This document shows positions 44,902-53,271 of a stretch of DNA of 64,000 bases, piece by piece. Numbering within the stretch: the first letter of the stretch is position 1; every line of letters starts with the position of its first letter. The notes beneath the pieces were generated by a model that ran no database searches, was not told the origin of the DNA, and worked only from the letters and a program-made list of their open reading frames with translations. Both the position numbers and the translations under genes were made by a program. The DNA comes from Ktedonobacter robiniae (GTDB lineage Bacteria > Chloroflexota > Ktedonobacteria > Ktedonobacterales > Ktedonobacteraceae). The stretch is from assembly GCF_016587375.1 (NCBI RefSeq), contig NZ_BNJG01000002.1:62001-126000 (forward strand), in the 5' to 3' direction.

Positions 44902-47142
44902 TCAGGCATCCCTCTTGAAGGGAAGGATCACCGTAAAGGTCGAGCCTTTCCCGACGGCGCTGTCCACTGTGATGGTTCCCCCATGGCTCTTGACAATCTC
45001 TGCCACAATGTAGAGCCCCATGCCCAGGCCGGGGATCGCTCTCTTCTTGGGATCAGCCGCCCGATAGAATCGCTCAAAAATCTTGTCGCGTTGTTCTCGT
45101 GGGATGCCCAGGCCATGATCTCGGACGCGGACGGTGACCGCATCTTCGGAGGTGCTGAGGTCCATTTCGACCGTCTCAGCGTCCGGGGAATACTTGATGG
45201 CATTACTGATCAGATTGATGAAGACCTGTCCCAGTCGGTCCGGGTCCCCGATCAGGCTGGTCTGGAGCGCTCCATGCACCAGGATGCGATGGCTGGGATG
45301 GGTTTGCTGCATGGTCTCGGCAATTTCCCGCAGCAAGGCATCAAGATCCACCGTTTCCCAGACGTACTCCACTTTGCCCGCCTGGATTTTGGAGACATCC
45401 AGCAGCTCTTCCACCAGCCGGATGACTTTCTTGATCTGGGCCTCCATGCTGGCAAGGGCCGGAGCCTGATCCAGTGTGCCTTGCTTGACCAGTTGCCGAT
45501 GCAGCAAGGAGGTCTGCAGTTTCAAGGCCGTGAGCGGATTCCGCAGTTCATGACTGGCCATGCTGATAAAATCATCCTTGCGTCGTTCCAGTTCCTTGCG
45601 GGCCGAATTATCAAGCACAAAGCTGATGATCTGGCGCGGACCTTTCTGAAGAAGGATAGAGCCCGTTACGATCGGAAGAAGACTGCCATCTTTACACACC
45701 ACCTCGGTTTCAATAGGCGTGTGTTGCCCACGTTCGGCTAACTCCTGGAGCGCGTGCTGAAAGAGAGGTTGTTCTGGGGCTATGATCTTCGCCCTTGTCA
45801 GCGTTTTGCTGCGCACATCCTCTCGGGTATAGCCGGTCAGATGAAGAAACGCCTCATTGGCGTCCACCAACACGTCCTCCTCCTCTTCAAGAGAAACAAT
45901 CCCGATAATATTGGAATCGATGAGCGCGCGGATACGCTCCTGGCTCTGGCGCAAGACTTCCTCGATCCGCTTCTGGTCCTCGATGTCGGTGCTGGTACCA
46001 AACCACTTGAGGATCTGGCCAGTATCATCGCGCATCGGCATGCCGCGCGTTAAGAACCAGCGATACGCTCCATTCTGGCCATTTCTGAGACGCTCTTCGT
46101 GCTCATACATGGTTCCCGTGTCCAGGGCATGCTGCCAGAGAGCCTGGCTGCCTGCACGATCATCAGGGTGGATGAACGGAAGATGAGCCCATGGGTTGCT
46201 TTGCATGTGTTCAGCCGTGAGCCCGAGGTAGTCACAGCAGCGCTGGTTCACATACTCATTCAGACCGTCGGGGCCTACCACCCACACCAATTGCGGCAGC
46301 GTTTCGGCAAGCACACGCAAGCTCTGCTCGCTTTCTTTGAGCTGCTGCTCGGCGCGCTTGCGTGCGGTGATGTCGAGACCAGCGAAGACGAGGTACTCAA
46401 CGTGGTGATCCGCATCCATGTGAGGGGTGATCGCGACTTGCAGGTGATGGTCTATGCCTTTCTTGGGGTGAACCACTGTCTCAAAATGCACCGTTTCACC
46501 CCTGCGGGCTCGCGCGATGGCGGCGCGCAGTTGCTCTTGACTGGTCGGATAAAAGGACCACCACCGGGCTTCGGCAAGTGGTTGGCCAATGACCTCCTCG
46601 CGTCGGATCTGCGCATACGCCAGGGGGACCTCATTGACCTCCAGGACGATCCCCTCGGGGGTCAGAACGCCGATCCTGCTTAACAAGCCATCCAGATCCT
46701 CGATGCAGGGACGCTCGCCCTGGGGAACCAGCGCCTCTCGTCGAGCTGCGGCTCTGCCCTGGTGGATCTGCACCATCAGCCCCCCAACCGTGGGAGAGAG
46801 CTGCACGTGCAGCCAGTTCCGGGTCACAGGGGACACATACTCCACTTCGGCGGGTTTTCGGGTTTGTCTGGTCTGCTGGACGGCCTGATAGAGCGCGGTG
46901 CTTACCAACTGGGGAGCGCCGCGCCACAAGGGCTTGCCCAATACATCCTCTCGTGTGGCTCCTGTGAGCGTCTGCGCGCTCACATTGGCATACACAATCG
47001 TCTCGGTGTCATTGACGACAAAGAAGGCACCGGGAAGCGTCTCAAGAATCTGTACGAGCGTATCACGCGACGCCAGCGTGACACGCCTGGTCTGTGGTGT
47101 ATTCGACATAGTGCGGTAGATGTCCCTTTCATGTGTCCCCAT
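44902..47142 (-). CDS. multi-PAS sensor histidine kinase
   Basis: About 735-746 residues, without transmembrane segments. Four PAS units follow each other: QILETLPGAFFVVNDTETIV; IGVLTPEGIVLEVNEVPLA; VLAETLPQLVWVVGPDGLNE with its PAC motif YRWFLTRGMPM; and LIDSNIIGIVSLEEEEDVLV. Next is a HisKA box (FISMASHELRNPLTALKLQT) and an ATPase domain (VFINLISNAIKYSPDAETVE, VRDHGLGIPREQRDKIFERF, GLGMGLYIVAEIV). All kinase boxes are intact. No response regulator lies beside it. The start may be MGTHERD or MSNTPQT, 11 residues later. Confidence 0.93.
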   Translation of the reverse strand: MGTHERDIYRTMSNTPQTRRVTLASRDTLVQILETLPGAFFVVNDTETIVYANVSAQTLTGATREDVLGKPLWRGAPQLVSTALYQAVQQTRQTRKPAEVEYVSPVTRNWLHVQLSPTVGGLMVQIHQGRAAARREALVPQGERPCIEDLDGLLSRIGVLTPEGIVLEVNEVPLAYAQIRREEVIGQPLAEARWWSFYPTSQEQLRAAIARARRGETVHFETVVHPKKGIDHHLQVAITPHMDADHHVEYLVFAGLDITARKRAEQQLKESEQSLRVLAETLPQLVWVVGPDGLNEYVNQRCCDYLGLTAEHMQSNPWAHLPFIHPDDRAGSQALWQHALDTGTMYEHEERLRNGQNGAYRWFLTRGMPMRDDTGQILKWFGTSTDIEDQKRIEEVLRQSQERIRALIDSNIIGIVSLEEEEDVLVDANEAFLHLTGYTREDVRSKTLTRAKIIAPEQPLFQHALQELAERGQHTPIETEVVCKDGSLLPIVTGSILLQKGPRQIISFVLDNSARKELERRKDDFISMASHELRNPLTALKLQTSLLHRQLVKQGTLDQAPALASMEAQIKKVIRLVEELLDVSKIQAGKVEYVWETVDLDALLREIAETMQQTHPSHRILVHGALQTSLIGDPDRLGQVFINLISNAIKYSPDAETVEMDLSTSEDAVTVRVRDHGLGIPREQRDKIFERFYRAADPKKRAIPGLGMGLYIVAEIVKSHGGTITVDSAVGKGSTFTVILPFKRDA

Positions 47143-47378
47143 CCCAGGTGGCGAAGCTGCGTACCAGCCCTCACCTCAAGAATTCTGTTGAAATGATGGG
47201 CACTCTTTGAGCAACAAGCAAGCTGTACAATGTAGCTATCGGTGAAATCGCTCGTCCTCTTCATAGGACTATCGGCCTATGCACATCAAGGAGACGTTTA
47301 GCCCTCAGAGGAACGTGTAAAAGTAGACTCAACATCTCTCTATAGCTGTTATTTGCCAGAATTCTTGGCGGCCTTGTA
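47143..47378. other. intergenic, kinase promoter region
   Basis: No gene. It presumably contains the promoter of the multi-PAS kinase. Confidence 0.3.
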
Positions 47379-47472
47379 AATTTACAATTTCTGTACGCAA
47401 CCATCCGCATCTGGAGCGCTTTTTCAGCTCGTCAATGGTTGAGTTGCTCACTTTTCTTCGGGGCATTTACCA
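47379..47472 (-). repeat. orphan Tn7-like right end
   Basis: On the minus strand it begins TGGTAAATGCC, identical to the first 11 bases of the tnsABC left end at 22625. It then has GTGAGCAAC and ACCATTGACGAGCTGAAAAA, and the 13-mer GCTGAAAAAGCGC shared with the element-3 right end (22487-22620). It is a right-end-type sequence 20 kb from the cluster, with no left partner found nearby. Confidence 0.65.
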
Positions 47473-47882
47473 ATTAACCCAGAAAGAACTGGAGAGCGCC
47501 TTGGCCTCTCCGTCTCCGGCGCGAAATCGCGCGCCCAAAGGGCAAGGGAAAAACTCAAGCAAGAACTGTTGGCCTGCTGTCATTTTGAACTGGATCGGCG
47601 AGGACACATTCTGAATTACCAACGGCATTGCTGTTGAGGTGAGACACTTCTCAGGCAATACATGTAGATCCCAGAATGAAGTGAGGCCAAATCTGTACAA
47701 TGAAGCGGGCGACTCTCTCGTTTCAGAAAGGGTTGCCCGCTTCATTTCCTCCATTTTCTCCCATACAATTTTGGGATCTCCACACCAGCGGCTGCTTCTG
47801 CGGCCAAGAGATTGCGACTTGCTGTCTCGAAAAACGCTAAAACGGCCTTCTGCCATCCTGAGTGGTCAATTGCAACGCAGCC
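47473..47882. other. intergenic with a hairpin
   Basis: No gene is supported. A stem AATGAAGCGGGC/GCCCGCTTCATT at about 47699-47748, around a 24-base loop, may be a terminator for the block to its right. Confidence 0.4.
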
Positions 47883-48761
47883 CTAGCGTGTGGTGGTTGC
47901 GGTGCGGTAGAACTCGGCTGCGGAGACGCTGGCGGGAACACCGAGTTCGGCGGCGACCGCGGAAATCGCGCTGGCGCCGACGGCGAGGTCAGCCTGGCCG
48001 TCGGTGCTGAAATACGGTGCGTAGAACGTCTCGTAGTAGGCTCGGACCTCGTCTGCGGTGTATCGGCTGAGGAACGTCTGCATGTGCCGCACCGTGGTGT
48101 CGGGGTCGTTGTGGATCACCTGCAAGGCGCGCCGGTGGGCTCGTACGACGGCCTGGACCGCGGGGTCGTCCGGATGGATGTACGTGGGGTCAACGGCTAC
48201 GCCTGCGGTGGGGATCTGGAAGTGGTCGCCGACCCAGCCCAGCACCTGCCAGCCGTGTTCAGCCGCTATCACCTCCGGTACGACGGCGCTGCCGACCAGG
48301 GCGGCGTCGATCCTGCCCTCGTACAGCCAGCGCAGGTCCATGCCGTAGTCGCCGGGCAGGCGGACGATGGTGTGGATGTCGCGGTCCGGGTCGAGGCCGA
48401 CCTGGCGCAGCATGATCCGAGCGAAGCACCCGGGTCCGGTGTGGGGAGGGTGTACCGCCAACCGTCGGCCAGCCAGGTCGGCCAGGGAGGTCAGGCCGGG
48501 GCGGGCGAGGAACCAGAACAGCGGGCGGTGGGTGTTAACCTGGAGTGCGACCCAGGGAATGCCATTGGCCAGCCGGGACAGCAGTGTCCGGCCGAGCCCG
48601 ATGGTGGCGCTGTGGCGCAGCCGCTCCTTGTTCCAGGAGCAGGCGTCGCGCAGCGCGACGTGGACTCCCTCATCGGCGTAGTAGCCCTCCTGGTCGGCGA
48701 TATAGGCGGCCAGTTCCTCGTGCAGGCCCCGCTCAACGTAGGCGAGATCGATCGTGTCCAT
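47883..48761 (-). CDS. NMT1/THI5-like ABC transporter substrate-binding protein
   Basis: 292 residues. The opening DTIDLAYVERGLHEELAAYI, AYIADQEGYYADEGVHVAL, LTSLADLAGRRLAVHPPHTG and AALVGSAVVPEVIAAEHGWQ follow the periplasmic-binding-protein fold of the NMT1/SsuA/THI5 class. There is no signal peptide or lipobox, unusual for a transport protein, so it may be a cytoplasmic ligand-binding protein. GGAG lies 7 nt before the start. The G+C content is visibly higher than the surroundings, suggesting transfer from a high-GC donor. A truncated paralogue lies at 49951-50277. Confidence 0.85.
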   Translation of the reverse strand: MDTIDLAYVERGLHEELAAYIADQEGYYADEGVHVALRDACSWNKERLRHSATIGLGRTLLSRLANGIPWVALQVNTHRPLFWFLARPGLTSLADLAGRRLAVHPPHTGPGCFARIMLRQVGLDPDRDIHTIVRLPGDYGMDLRWLYEGRIDAALVGSAVVPEVIAAEHGWQVLGWVGDHFQIPTAGVAVDPTYIHPDDPAVQAVVRAHRRALQVIHNDPDTTVRHMQTFLSRYTADEVRAYYETFYAPYFSTDGQADLAVGASAISAVAAELGVPASVSAAEFYRTATTTR

Positions 48762-48900
48762 GAACGTTTCTCCTTGATTGTGTCACGGCCATGCGCCAGT
48801 GCGGCCTTGGCCGTGCCCAGGCTAAGAGCATATCTTTCTCCAGAACAATGCTCTCAGCATTGAGACTCATGCAAGATTCTGGCAACTTCAGATGGACTCT

Positions 48901-49839
48901 CTACGCCAGATACAGAACAGCTTTGCCGGTGAATTGCCTTTGCCGCAAGCGTTGCACGATTTCACCGATGTCGTGCCAGGAAGCCTCCACCTCGATGGGC
49001 GTCCGCAATTGCTGCTCGGCTACCAGTTGTGCGAGCCAGGCCAGGTCCTCAGATGCAGCACGACGATCGAATTCTGCAAACATCACCAGCTTGTAGAGGG
49101 TAACTCCCCCGGCAACCATGAAATTTCTGATATCAATGGTGACTTCTGGAGATGCCGACCAGCCCAGCGTGACGCAGGTTGCACCTGGTGCCAGCAGAGA
49201 GAATGCGCTCTTCAGTGCTTTTCCACCGAGCGAGTCGATAATCAAGTCGTAAGGGCCATAGGCACGTGCAGGCTCAAGATCGTCCCCCACGATCACCTCA
49301 TCGGCACCCGCCTCGCGGACTACCGCCTCGTTGCGAGCATCGCGAGCCGTGCCGACGACAAAGGCACCGCTTCGCCGGGCGAGCTGATGCGCGAAGAGTC
49401 CCACCCCACCGGTGGAACCGGTAATCAACACGCGCTTGTGCAGGAGCGACCCTCCTTTCTCAAGTGCCCTGAGCGCGGTGAGTCCAGCAGTAGGTAAGGT
49501 GGCCGCCTGAGCAAACGTCACGCTGGCGGGAAGTTCGGCCAGCCTGTTCGTAGGAACCGCCACCTGCTCAGCCCATGCGCCTGCATTAACTATGCCCATC
49601 ACCCGGCTCCCGACCTTCGGACCCGTCCCATTCGCCGCTTGCTTGATGACGGTTCCTGCCAGATCCCAACCGGGTCGCCTGCGCTCTTTGACCCGTATGA
49701 TCGCATCTCCTCGATTCAAAGAAAATGCCTCAACCTGAACAAGCGCTTCCGACGGGCCAGGCTGGGGCGCTTCGACCTCTTCGATGGCGAACCGTCCTGG
49801 AACATCAGGATCAACGACTATCGCACGTATTGGACCCAT
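48901..49839 (-). CDS. zinc-type alcohol dehydrogenase/quinone oxidoreductase (MDR)
   Basis: A 312-residue medium-chain reductase. Motifs are VEAFSLNRGDAIIR, RRRPGWDLAGTVIKQAANG, the cofactor-binding RVLITGSTGGVGLFAHQLAR and YGPYDLIIDSLGG. Zinc-binding cysteines are absent, as in quinone/enone reductases. It lies between the complete and truncated binding-protein genes on the same strand, and downstream of a broken SDR. The block may be a small catabolic operon. Confidence 0.88.
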   Translation of the reverse strand: MGPIRAIVVDPDVPGRFAIEEVEAPQPGPSEALVQVEAFSLNRGDAIIRVKERRRPGWDLAGTVIKQAANGTGPKVGSRVMGIVNAGAWAEQVAVPTNRLAELPASVTFAQAATLPTAGLTALRALEKGGSLLHKRVLITGSTGGVGLFAHQLARRSGAFVVGTARDARNEAVVREAGADEVIVGDDLEPARAYGPYDLIIDSLGGKALKSAFSLLAPGATCVTLGWSASPEVTIDIRNFMVAGGVTLYKLVMFAEFDRRAASEDLAWLAQLVAEQQLRTPIEVEASWHDIGEIVQRLRQRQFTGKAVLYLA

Positions 49840-49950
49840 TTATCTCTTTCCTTTCGTCTTTGACCAATTTCGCCTTGTGTCAGACACTACTTGTGCAAAA
49901 ATGGCATCGCTCTTTGCCGGCGATTTCAGCAACAGCTTTCCCGCCTTAGA

Positions 49951-50277
49951 TTATACGCCTCTGACCCATTTGAGAGGGCCGCACGTTACGCCAATAGCCA
50001 GGGAGGTCAGGCCGGGGCGGGCGAGGAACCAGAACAGCGGGCGGTAGGTGTTGACATGGAGTGCGACCCAGGGGATGCCATCGGTCAGTCGGGACAGCAG
50101 TGTCCCGCCAAGCCCGATGACGGCTCCGTGGCGCAGCCGCTCCTTGTTCCAGGGGATGCCATCGCGCAGCGCGACGTGGACGCCCTCATCGGCGTAGTAG
50201 TCTTGCTGGTCGGCGATGTAGGCAACCAGCTCCTCGTGCAGGCCCCGTCCGACGTAGGCGAGATCAATCGTGTCCAT
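49951..50277 (-). pseudogene. truncated duplicate of the NMT1-like protein
   Basis: The N-terminal 80 residues (DTIDLAYVGRGLHEELVAYI, NKERLRHGAVIGLGG, THRP/TYRPLFWFLARPGLTSL) repeat 48440-48761 with scattered substitutions. The sequence then departs (AIGVTCGPLKWVRGV) and stops. The two copies flank the dehydrogenase gene as direct repeats of about 300 bp. Confidence 0.85.
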
Positions 50278-50381
50278 AACGTTTTTCCTTTCTTGTGTCA
50301 CCGCCATGCTCCCGCGCGTGCCGCGGGCCCGGCTGCTGTGGTGACGGTATGGCCCCGTGTGCGGAGGACAGCGGGACGTTA

Positions 50382-51128
50382 CTACATGTGCATCCCGCCG
50401 TTGACCGCAGCTATGGTGCCGGTCATGAAGGAGTTGTCCTCGCTGGCATAGAAGGCAACCACCTGGGCAACGTCATCCGGGTATGCCAGACGGCCCAGGG
50501 GAATAGCGGCCACCAGCCGCTGCTTGTGTGCCTCGCCGAATAGACCCGCATGGCGGGTGTCCTCCACATGGCCGGGCTCGACGACGTTGACGGTGATGCC
50601 CCGCGGGCCCAGTTCCTGGGCGAGGTACCGGGCGAACTGCGTCAATGTGGCCTTGGCTGTACCCAGTGCGATCATACCCTCACGGGGCCGATGGCTGAGG
50701 ACGGTACCGAGATAGATGATGCGTCCCCAACCCTGTTCGGTCATGGCGGGCAGGACGGCTTTGGTGACCGCGAACGCCGCACGCATCTCGTCGTCGAGCT
50801 TGCCGCCCAGCTCTTCCCACGTCATGTCCTGGAACGGCTTGACCACATACGGGGTGAGCGCGTTATGCACGAGCACCTCGATGCCGCCCTATGCCGCCTG
50901 GACCTGCTCGATTATGCACACAACCTTCGCTGCCTCGCGCACGTCGGCCTGCATGGCCATAGCCTGGCCGCCTGCGGCCTTGATGCCGGCCACGACTTCC
51001 TCGGCTGCCGTGCCGCTGCGGAGGTTGTTGACCACCACTCGCATCCCTCGCGCGGCCAGAAGGCGCGCGGTGGCCGCACCGATTCCGCTGCTGGCCCCTG
51101 TCACCAATGCCACTGTCAGGAAGATCAT
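50382..51128 (-). pseudogene. SDR-family dehydrogenase with in-frame amber codon
   Basis: A classical short-chain dehydrogenase of about 248 codons. The cofactor motif VALVTGASSGIGAATARLLA is at the N-terminus. It continues as AFAVTKAVLPAMTEQGWGRI, the SHRPREGMIALGTAKATLTQ region with the Y-x-x-x-K position altered to G-T-A-K, and NVVEPGHVEDTRHAGLFGEA. A TAG at 50889-50891 interrupts an otherwise unbroken frame (QVQAA*GGIEVLVHNA). The catalytic tyrosine is also missing (GTAK), so the enzyme was probably already inactive or divergent. Confidence 0.85.
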
Positions 51129-51520
51129 AAACTCGCCATTTTTGACTCATAATGTCGCCACCCATTTGAGCTTGAATGGATGAGCCAATACTGAATTTTC
51201 TGACGCATAAATTCGTACAAATACAGATCGACTCATAAACTCGCCTTTTTTTCTCATTGCGGAAAAGAGTCGAATTTCTGCTCTGGGAAAGCCGCAAATC
51301 GCCGAATTTAGGTGAGTATATGCATCAAAGTGGCAATGATATGGATACACACGCCATTTTTGCCGCGAATCGTTGCCGGAGAGGTCACTGTGACCTTTTC
51401 CAGATCGAAGTCGCCAAAAAGGCGGGCAGAGAGACGAGGCAACCAGGTCCTAATGCTGTGAAGCAAGGCCAGTCCTTGATTGAGTAGCTGACACATATAT
51501 TCGCCATGTTTGACCTATGA
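51129..51520. repeat. dispersed TCGCCATTTTTGAC-type repeats
   Basis: At least four imperfect copies in the same orientation, at about 51130-51155, 51231-51252, 51348-51363 and 51498-51520. They share (A/T)(A/C)TCGCC(A/T)TxTTTGAC and often a CTCATAA. Spaced direct repeats of this sort are typical of transposase binding sites at the ends of Tn7-like/Tn5053-like elements, but no transposase is nearby. Confidence 0.45.
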
Positions 51521-51535
51521 CCCATTAACGCCCCT

Positions 51536-51615
51536 TTCGGCGAAGTTATGGTATTAATGACAGCCACTCTGCCAGTTGCCCCAGTCACGGGCCCACTGCT
51601 GCCAATAACTACCAT
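51536..51615 (-). pseudogene. N-terminal fragment of an NAD(P)-binding protein
   Basis: A good ribosome binding site (GTAGGAGG) precedes MVVIGSSGPVTGATGRVAVI. The VTGATGRV motif resembles the Rossmann glycine motif of NmrA/atypical SDR proteins. After about 25 residues the frame enters unrelated repeat sequence, so only the start survives. Confidence 0.4.
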
Positions 51616-52017
51616 ACTGAACCTCCTACTTCGTAGCCCGTACGTCGGGCTTGTGATGTCTCAACAGAGAGTCCGATGAGGGCTGGAAAGCCCTGGATAA
51701 GCATGCTATGGAAATGCCATAGCCGATCATCAGCATCTCTGGTACCAATCAAAGGCTCGCCAGTTCGATGGGCAAAGCCCTGAGCGCAACACGATCGCGG
51801 ATTGTCTCTGCAATCGTGCTTTCCTTTGGATAATAAGAAGCATTATGTATTCTCCAGCCTCTTTCAATAGAACCAGAGGCACGAGAATATATCTGTTCCC
51901 TTCACTCTGCATCGTGTGTTTCTCTTCTGAAGAAGATACCATCGTTTTCTCATACTGTCCAATATATCATATTATATATATATCATATGTTTGACAGTAT
52001 TAAAAAGGAGAGATACC
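51616..52017. other. intergenic, AT-rich, no gene recognised
   Basis: The divergent promoter gap between the NAD(P)-binding fragment and the LysR fragment. The last 60 bp are almost purely A/T. A small stem AGCCCG/CGGGCT lies at about 51635-51651. Confidence 0.4.
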
Positions 52018-52125
52018 GTGGAACTCTTGCAGCTCAAATATTTTCTGACGGTTGCACGATTGGAGCACATGACCCGCGCACCTGAACTATTCAAGCTCAC
52101 AACTTGCTGTGATAAAAAAGCATAA
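52018..52125 (+). pseudogene. LysR-family regulator N-terminal fragment
   Basis: GTG start with AAAGGAG 7 nt upstream. The 35 codons read MELLQLKYFLTVARLEHMTR, then APELFKLTT. This is the first helix pair of a LysR winged helix-turn-helix domain, which normally continues AQPALS. It is truncated by rearrangement soon after. It lies divergent from the NAD(P)-binding fragment, the usual LysR-target layout. Confidence 0.75.
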
Positions 52126-52527
52126 CTTGGCCGGAAGTACAAGTTTCCAGAGTGGTTTATCTCGGCTTCTGAAGCGGTTTCTGCTCTTAGGCTCTGCCAA
52201 AGCAAGCCAGTTCGAGCGGAAAATTCCGAATGGAGATCTCCTGACTGCTGATGACCCAGATACGCTCTGTGAAGGATATTTTGGAAGCAAATCATGTGAC
52301 GAAAAGTGCCAGGTCGGCTTTTCAACCCAAATCTCTGCTGGCTTGAGAAAAGTGGCGAAAATGGAGCTACTCAATCGTGAACGCATCCCACAAGCCAATT
52401 GAGATGGTGAGAGGTCTCCCATTTCAACTCCCGCCCCCTTTGTGAAGTATATCGTGGCTCATCGACACGTTTGGTGATAAAAAAGAGAACTATATCAGCC
52501 TGGGAACTGAGAAGAATGCCCAGAGTC
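52126..52527. other. no gene recognised
   Basis: About 400 bp with open but unassignable frames on both strands. Probably rearranged mobile-element debris. Confidence 0.35.
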
Positions 52528-52656
52528 ACTGCAAATGCGTCTTGTGGATGATGCAAGAGCCAAGGGGCCTTCTTGACTGTGCAAGCCACATCACCAAACG
52601 AGTCTAAGAGCCATATCGTGCCACTCTCTTTGTGAAGCATATCGCGCTCAATTTTG
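52528..52656 (+). repeat. dispersed 129-bp repeat, copy 2 (empty site)
   Basis: Matches 43726-43854 and continues into TTTTGCCACAATATG without the 231-bp insertion seen in copy 1. It fuses into the start of the following gene. Confidence 0.85.
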
Positions 52657-52985
52657 CCACAATATGCAGCAAAATCACAGAAATCTTTGTGCCGTACAGG
52701 GACAGGATGCGCATCAAAGACGAACTCGTCGGACCAGAATGCGAAGGCGTCGAGCTGCTTCCTGCTCGCTCAAGGGAAGTAGACACTTCGAACCAATTTC
52801 ACACGTGGATTATCGATAGTTCCACGTTCCGTTTTCCCTTTGGGTTCACGAAGCGTGTGGTTACCGAAGTAGCTCTTGATGGCGCCCGGCAGGAACCATG
52901 GCCTGATAGCGAGCGTCCAGCAGATTGCCTTTCTGAAGAAGAAATGAGAGCCCTACTCCAGCAAGAGAAATGGAAGCATTTCTAA
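52632..52985 (+). CDS. DUF7694-like hypothetical protein, chimeric N-terminus
   Basis: 117 residues. The part from about residue 22 (YRDRMRIKDELVGPECEGVE, ARSREVDTSNQFHTWIID, FRFPFGFTKRVV) resembles the DUF7694 family found in phages and plasmids. The first 20 residues are encoded by the dispersed repeat, and the family's own N-terminus is absent, so the gene has lost its start and may not be expressed. Family assignment is from memory of the motif. Confidence 0.5.
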   Translation: MKHIALNFATICSKITEIFVPYRDRMRIKDELVGPECEGVELLPARSREVDTSNQFHTWIIDSSTFRFPFGFTKRVVTEVALDGARQEPWPDSERPADCLSEEEMRALLQQEKWKHF

Positions 52986-53271
52986 CATATAATGATAGGC
53001 GCCTTCAGGTATTACGTGTGAAAGGATGTAGCCCCTGAAGGCGTCAATAAAGGGCCTGTCAAATGTGCTTTTCTTTGCTCGGGTAATTCTATAAATAATC
53101 GTATTACCAAAGTTTGGTAATCTTGAGCTTCTTAAGAGCGGAGAGCGTCTTTTCTTTGTTCTCGAACGCGAGTACTGATTCTCACCCACGTGATTCCCTC
53201 TCTCGCCTTTCAATCGTTTCGGGACATCTGCTCTGGTCCTTTCACTACATTGATATCTCTTCTTACCATTT
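52986..53271. other. intergenic, no gene recognised
   Basis: No gene. A hairpin-like CTTCAGG/CCTGAAG pair near 53002-53040 may terminate the preceding gene. Confidence 0.35.

Noticed and set aside
44983-46683. Long plus-strand frames (44983-45741 and 46099-46683)
   Set aside because: They are antisense to the multi-PAS kinase; the minus strand has a complete domain series.
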